The position numbers were made by a program, and so were the translations under genes. From assembly GCA_963693085.1 (NCBI GenBank), contig OY856413.1:546270879-546334878 (forward strand): a stretch of 64,000 nt of DNA, in the 5' to 3' direction. The number at the start of each line of letters is the position of its first letter. The first letter of the stretch is position 1. Of this stretch, positions 61,897-64,000 are shown piece by piece. The notes under the pieces were generated by a model. The model was given only the letters and a program-made list of their open reading frames with translations. It was not told the DNA's origin and did not search any database. The stretch is from Alisma plantago-aquatica (taxonomy: Eukaryota; Streptophyta; Magnoliopsida; Alismatales; Alismataceae).

Positions 61897-62295
61897 TGTG
61901 AAGCAACCTGTATCTAAGTCGATACCATCGACATCCTGTCGATGGTATCGAGATCTGTCCAGGTTCATGATGGAGCAAGCCGCATCTTGGTCGATACTAT
62001 CGACACACATGTCGATAGTATCGAGATTGGTTCAGGCGCAAGAGAATACTCCGTCGATACCATCGACACAAGTCGATGGTATCGACACCGGCACAGCGGC
62101 GGAACAGTAAACCGGCGGCTGACCTATTTTTGTTATAAAATGTTATTTTTATTTGTTTTCTCTTCTTGTATCTCATGTACTCTACCCTAATGTATAAATA
62201 CAAGTGTGTAGGCACTAACCCTACTCACGTTTGCTGCACATAGCAGCTGACATGTAATCGGTGTTCTTCATCTTCTTCCTCCGTCATTCTTAACA
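61897..62295 (+). repeat. 3' LTR of copia
   Basis: This is identical to the 5' LTR except at 62105 and 62248. It contains the same three hairpins, here at 61919-62086. Confidence 0.97.
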
Positions 62296-62960
62296 CTACT
62301 TTCACAAAATCTGCCCGTGACGACACGGCGTGTCGCTTCTTGACACGGTGTGTTGCATGTACTATGACACGACGTGTCACCTAAAGACACAGCGTGTCAC
62401 TTGCGTTCTGCCTGAGCAACTGTCAACTGACATGACGTGGCCTGCTTCCTGTCGATGCTGACTTCTGCTGCTGTTGTATCAGACACGGCTTGTCTCTTCA
62501 TTGACATGGCGTGTCAATGCTATTGATTATTACTGTTCCGACATCTATCATATGGCACGGGTGTCGCATGCTTCTTGCCGGCGCTGACTTCTACAAGTGC
62601 ATCTACTGATGTGCAACATGACGTCTCTTTACTGACACGTCGTGTCAACTGCTATTGCTGCTATTACTTGGCGTATTTCACCATCTACAATGATTTTGTT
62701 ACATTGTGGATGCATCTATACATGGCGAGTCCCTTCTTTATCTTTACCAACAACTGTTATCTTTCTTTTTCAAGCACTTTTATTTGTCTTTTGTTGTTTC
62801 ACCCCTACCCTTCCCAACCCTATATACCTTTTGCCTACCTACTCAGTACTTGTTCTATCCCCCATATACATAGCGAACCTATTGATAATCGGATCCTACG
62901 ATTTTTTTGACCTTGTCTTAAAATTTTTGTGGGGACGCCTTTTCGGGTCGTAGAAAGATC
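62296..62960 (+). mobile_element. Older LTR-type sequence, right part, rich in GACACG-CGTGTC palindromes
   Basis: This continues the sequence broken at 56881. At least seven variants of a 13-15-bp palindrome occur in 350 bp: CGACACGGCGTGTCG (62321), GACACGGTGTGTTG, GACACGACGTGTC, GACACAGCGTGTC, GACACGGCTTGTC, GACATGGCGTGTC and GACACGTCGTGTC (62634). Weaker forms (ACACGACATGTC) lie left of the insertion at 56834. It is non-coding; the element class is not determined. Confidence 0.65.
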
Positions 62961-62981
62961 CATTTATTTTGCTATCCGGAT

Positions 62982-63072
62982 TTATATATGTATATATATG
63001 TATGTATATATGTATATATTTGTATATATATGTATGTATATATGTTTATATTGATATATATATGTATGTATC

Positions 63073-63127
<55 letters not shown>
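62982..63127. repeat. (TA)n/(TATG)n microsatellite
   Basis: Imperfect TATATG units grade into about 25 pure TA repeats. Confidence 0.95.
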
Positions 63128-63132
<5 letters not shown>

Positions 63133-63330
63133 GGCCAGCGAAATGAAAAACGGGCTGAGCGGCCGATTAAACGGCCGATTAATCGGCCAGACACCCAGCC
63201 CGTTCGATTTTTGCTAAAATCGCCGGTTAACTTTTTTTGTAATTAATCGGCCGTTTTTCCCGTTTTTTGCATATTTTTTTCCCGTTTTTTGGCCGTTTTT
63301 TGTCCGTTTTTTGTAAATTTTGCTGTACAC
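63128..63330. repeat. CGGCCGATTAATCGGCC-type word cluster, possible hAT end
   Basis: Repeated CGGCCGATTA, its complement, and CCGTTTTTTG words suggest subterminal repeats of a hAT-like element directly beside the microsatellite. No terminal inverted repeat or duplication was found. Confidence 0.4.
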
Positions 63331-64000
63331 CTGTAACTTTATATAAACTATATGGCCCCAAGTATTACTGACTATAATATATTAAACTTAAATATCCTAT
63401 GAGGCTATGATAAGCCTAGTCTAATAGAATGCATACTTGTATGCAAGTTGGGATAATAGGGTACTGTTGTAAAGTGTAATTTATACAAGTAAAATATATG
63501 TAATGTAACTATTATCTAATTTTAGAATGCATACTTTAGTTAATTGTACTGCTGTAATGTATGACTAATTGATGATATGCACATATAACAATAAGTTAGA
63601 AAGGTATCCAATAATGAGTCTATTGTTTACTGTATGCAAGTTGGGATAATAGGGTACTGTTGTAAAGTGTAATTTATACAAGTAAAATATATGTAACTAT
63701 TATCTAATTTTAGAATGCATACTTTAGTTAATTGTACTGCTGTAATGTATGACTAATTGATGATATGCACATATAACAATAAGTTAGAAAGGTATCCAAT
63801 AACGAGTCTATTGTTTACTGCTTAACTATGTAAACATGTGATGCAAAAATATTTCTGAATCATGTATGTGGGGTATTTTATCTATGTCAAATCTATTATT
63901 TATTATATTATGGCTATAATTATTGTCTTATAGCTATCTTATAAACTAATTGGGTGTTTTTACTGTTGGGTAGAGTGTTTAGAATCTTTAGATATATATA
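63331..64000. other. AT-rich tail of window, no gene
   Basis: AT-rich DNA with no coding signal; its only structure is the tandem duplication listed separately. Confidence 0.5.
63438..63820. repeat. Recent tandem duplication, ~190-bp unit x2
   Basis: The unit starting TGTATGCAAGTTGGGATAAT is at 63438 and again at 63631. The second copy lacks 5 bp (GTAAT) and has about one substitution, so the duplication is very young. Confidence 0.95.

Larger units (their letters stand above)
56882..62295 (+). mobile_element. Complete Ty1/copia retrotransposon, 5414 bp
   Basis: It consists of 399-bp LTRs (56882-57280 and 61897-62295) with TG...CA ends, a primer site directly after the 5' LTR, one uninterrupted gag-pol frame, a polypurine tract directly before the 3' LTR, and a perfect 5-bp duplication CTACT (56877-56881 and 62296-62300). 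The LTRs differ at only two sites (T/C at 57090/62105 and C/T at 57233/62248), 0.5%, so the insertion is young. All parts needed for autonomy are present; expression is untested. Confidence 0.98.

Noticed and set aside
62969..63217. Frame of repeated Y/I residues at 62969-63217
   Set aside because: Direct translation of the TA/TATG microsatellite.

Overview
This window is plant nuclear DNA. It is almost wholly transposable elements, stacked by nested insertion. The evidence for a flowering plant is: LTR retrotransposons primed by initiator-Met tRNA (TGGTATCAGAGC), CACTA, hAT and L1-like LINE families of plant type, and two host-gene homologies (a CCR4-NOT scaffold NOT1 fragment and a probable SAWADEE-homeodomain first exon). 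I see no rRNA, tRNA, CRISPR or bacterial-type gene, and the species cannot be named from this.

Layout. (1) 1-10282: a minus-strand gypsy-type LTR (2447-9153) with its primer site and start of gag, plus part of a second LTR of the same family (1-1648). These sit in the integrase region of a plus-strand gypsy element (9154-10282). (2) The 3' LTR of that plus element starts at 10283 and resumes at 43968-45784, because a ~31-kb CACTA transposon (12983-43964, AAC target duplication) inserted into it. (3) Inside the CACTA, all on the minus strand, are a broken TNP2 transposase gene, a broken second transposase-type ORF, an array of five in-phase micro-exons, and a captured intron-containing NOT1 fragment with nonsense mutations. 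A non-coding LARD retroelement (27981-39494; LTRs 3594 bp each; TSD CTACA), a copia remnant and a LINE remnant interrupt it further. (4) 45785-50640: a LINE 3' end split by a solo gypsy-type LTR (46524-50520). (5) 50880-56110: a MITE, the probable host gene exon (51539-51592), a decayed copia RT, a 747-bp hAT MITE and a foldback element. (6) 56882-62295: a complete, young Ty1/copia element (1392-aa ORF, 399-bp LTRs, TSD CTACT) nested in another LTR-type sequence rich in GACACG/CGTGTC palindromes. (7) 62960-64000: a TA microsatellite, an AT-rich block and a recent 190-bp tandem duplication.

Inferred order of events. A LINE received the plus gypsy element, which received minus gypsy copies and later the CACTA. 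The CACTA received the LARD (1.2% LTR divergence). The solo LTR and the copia (0.5% LTR divergence) are separate hits. The only element that looks autonomous today is the copia. The parts most worth following are the NOT1 capture, the regular micro-exon array, and the compensated hairpins in the copia LTR.
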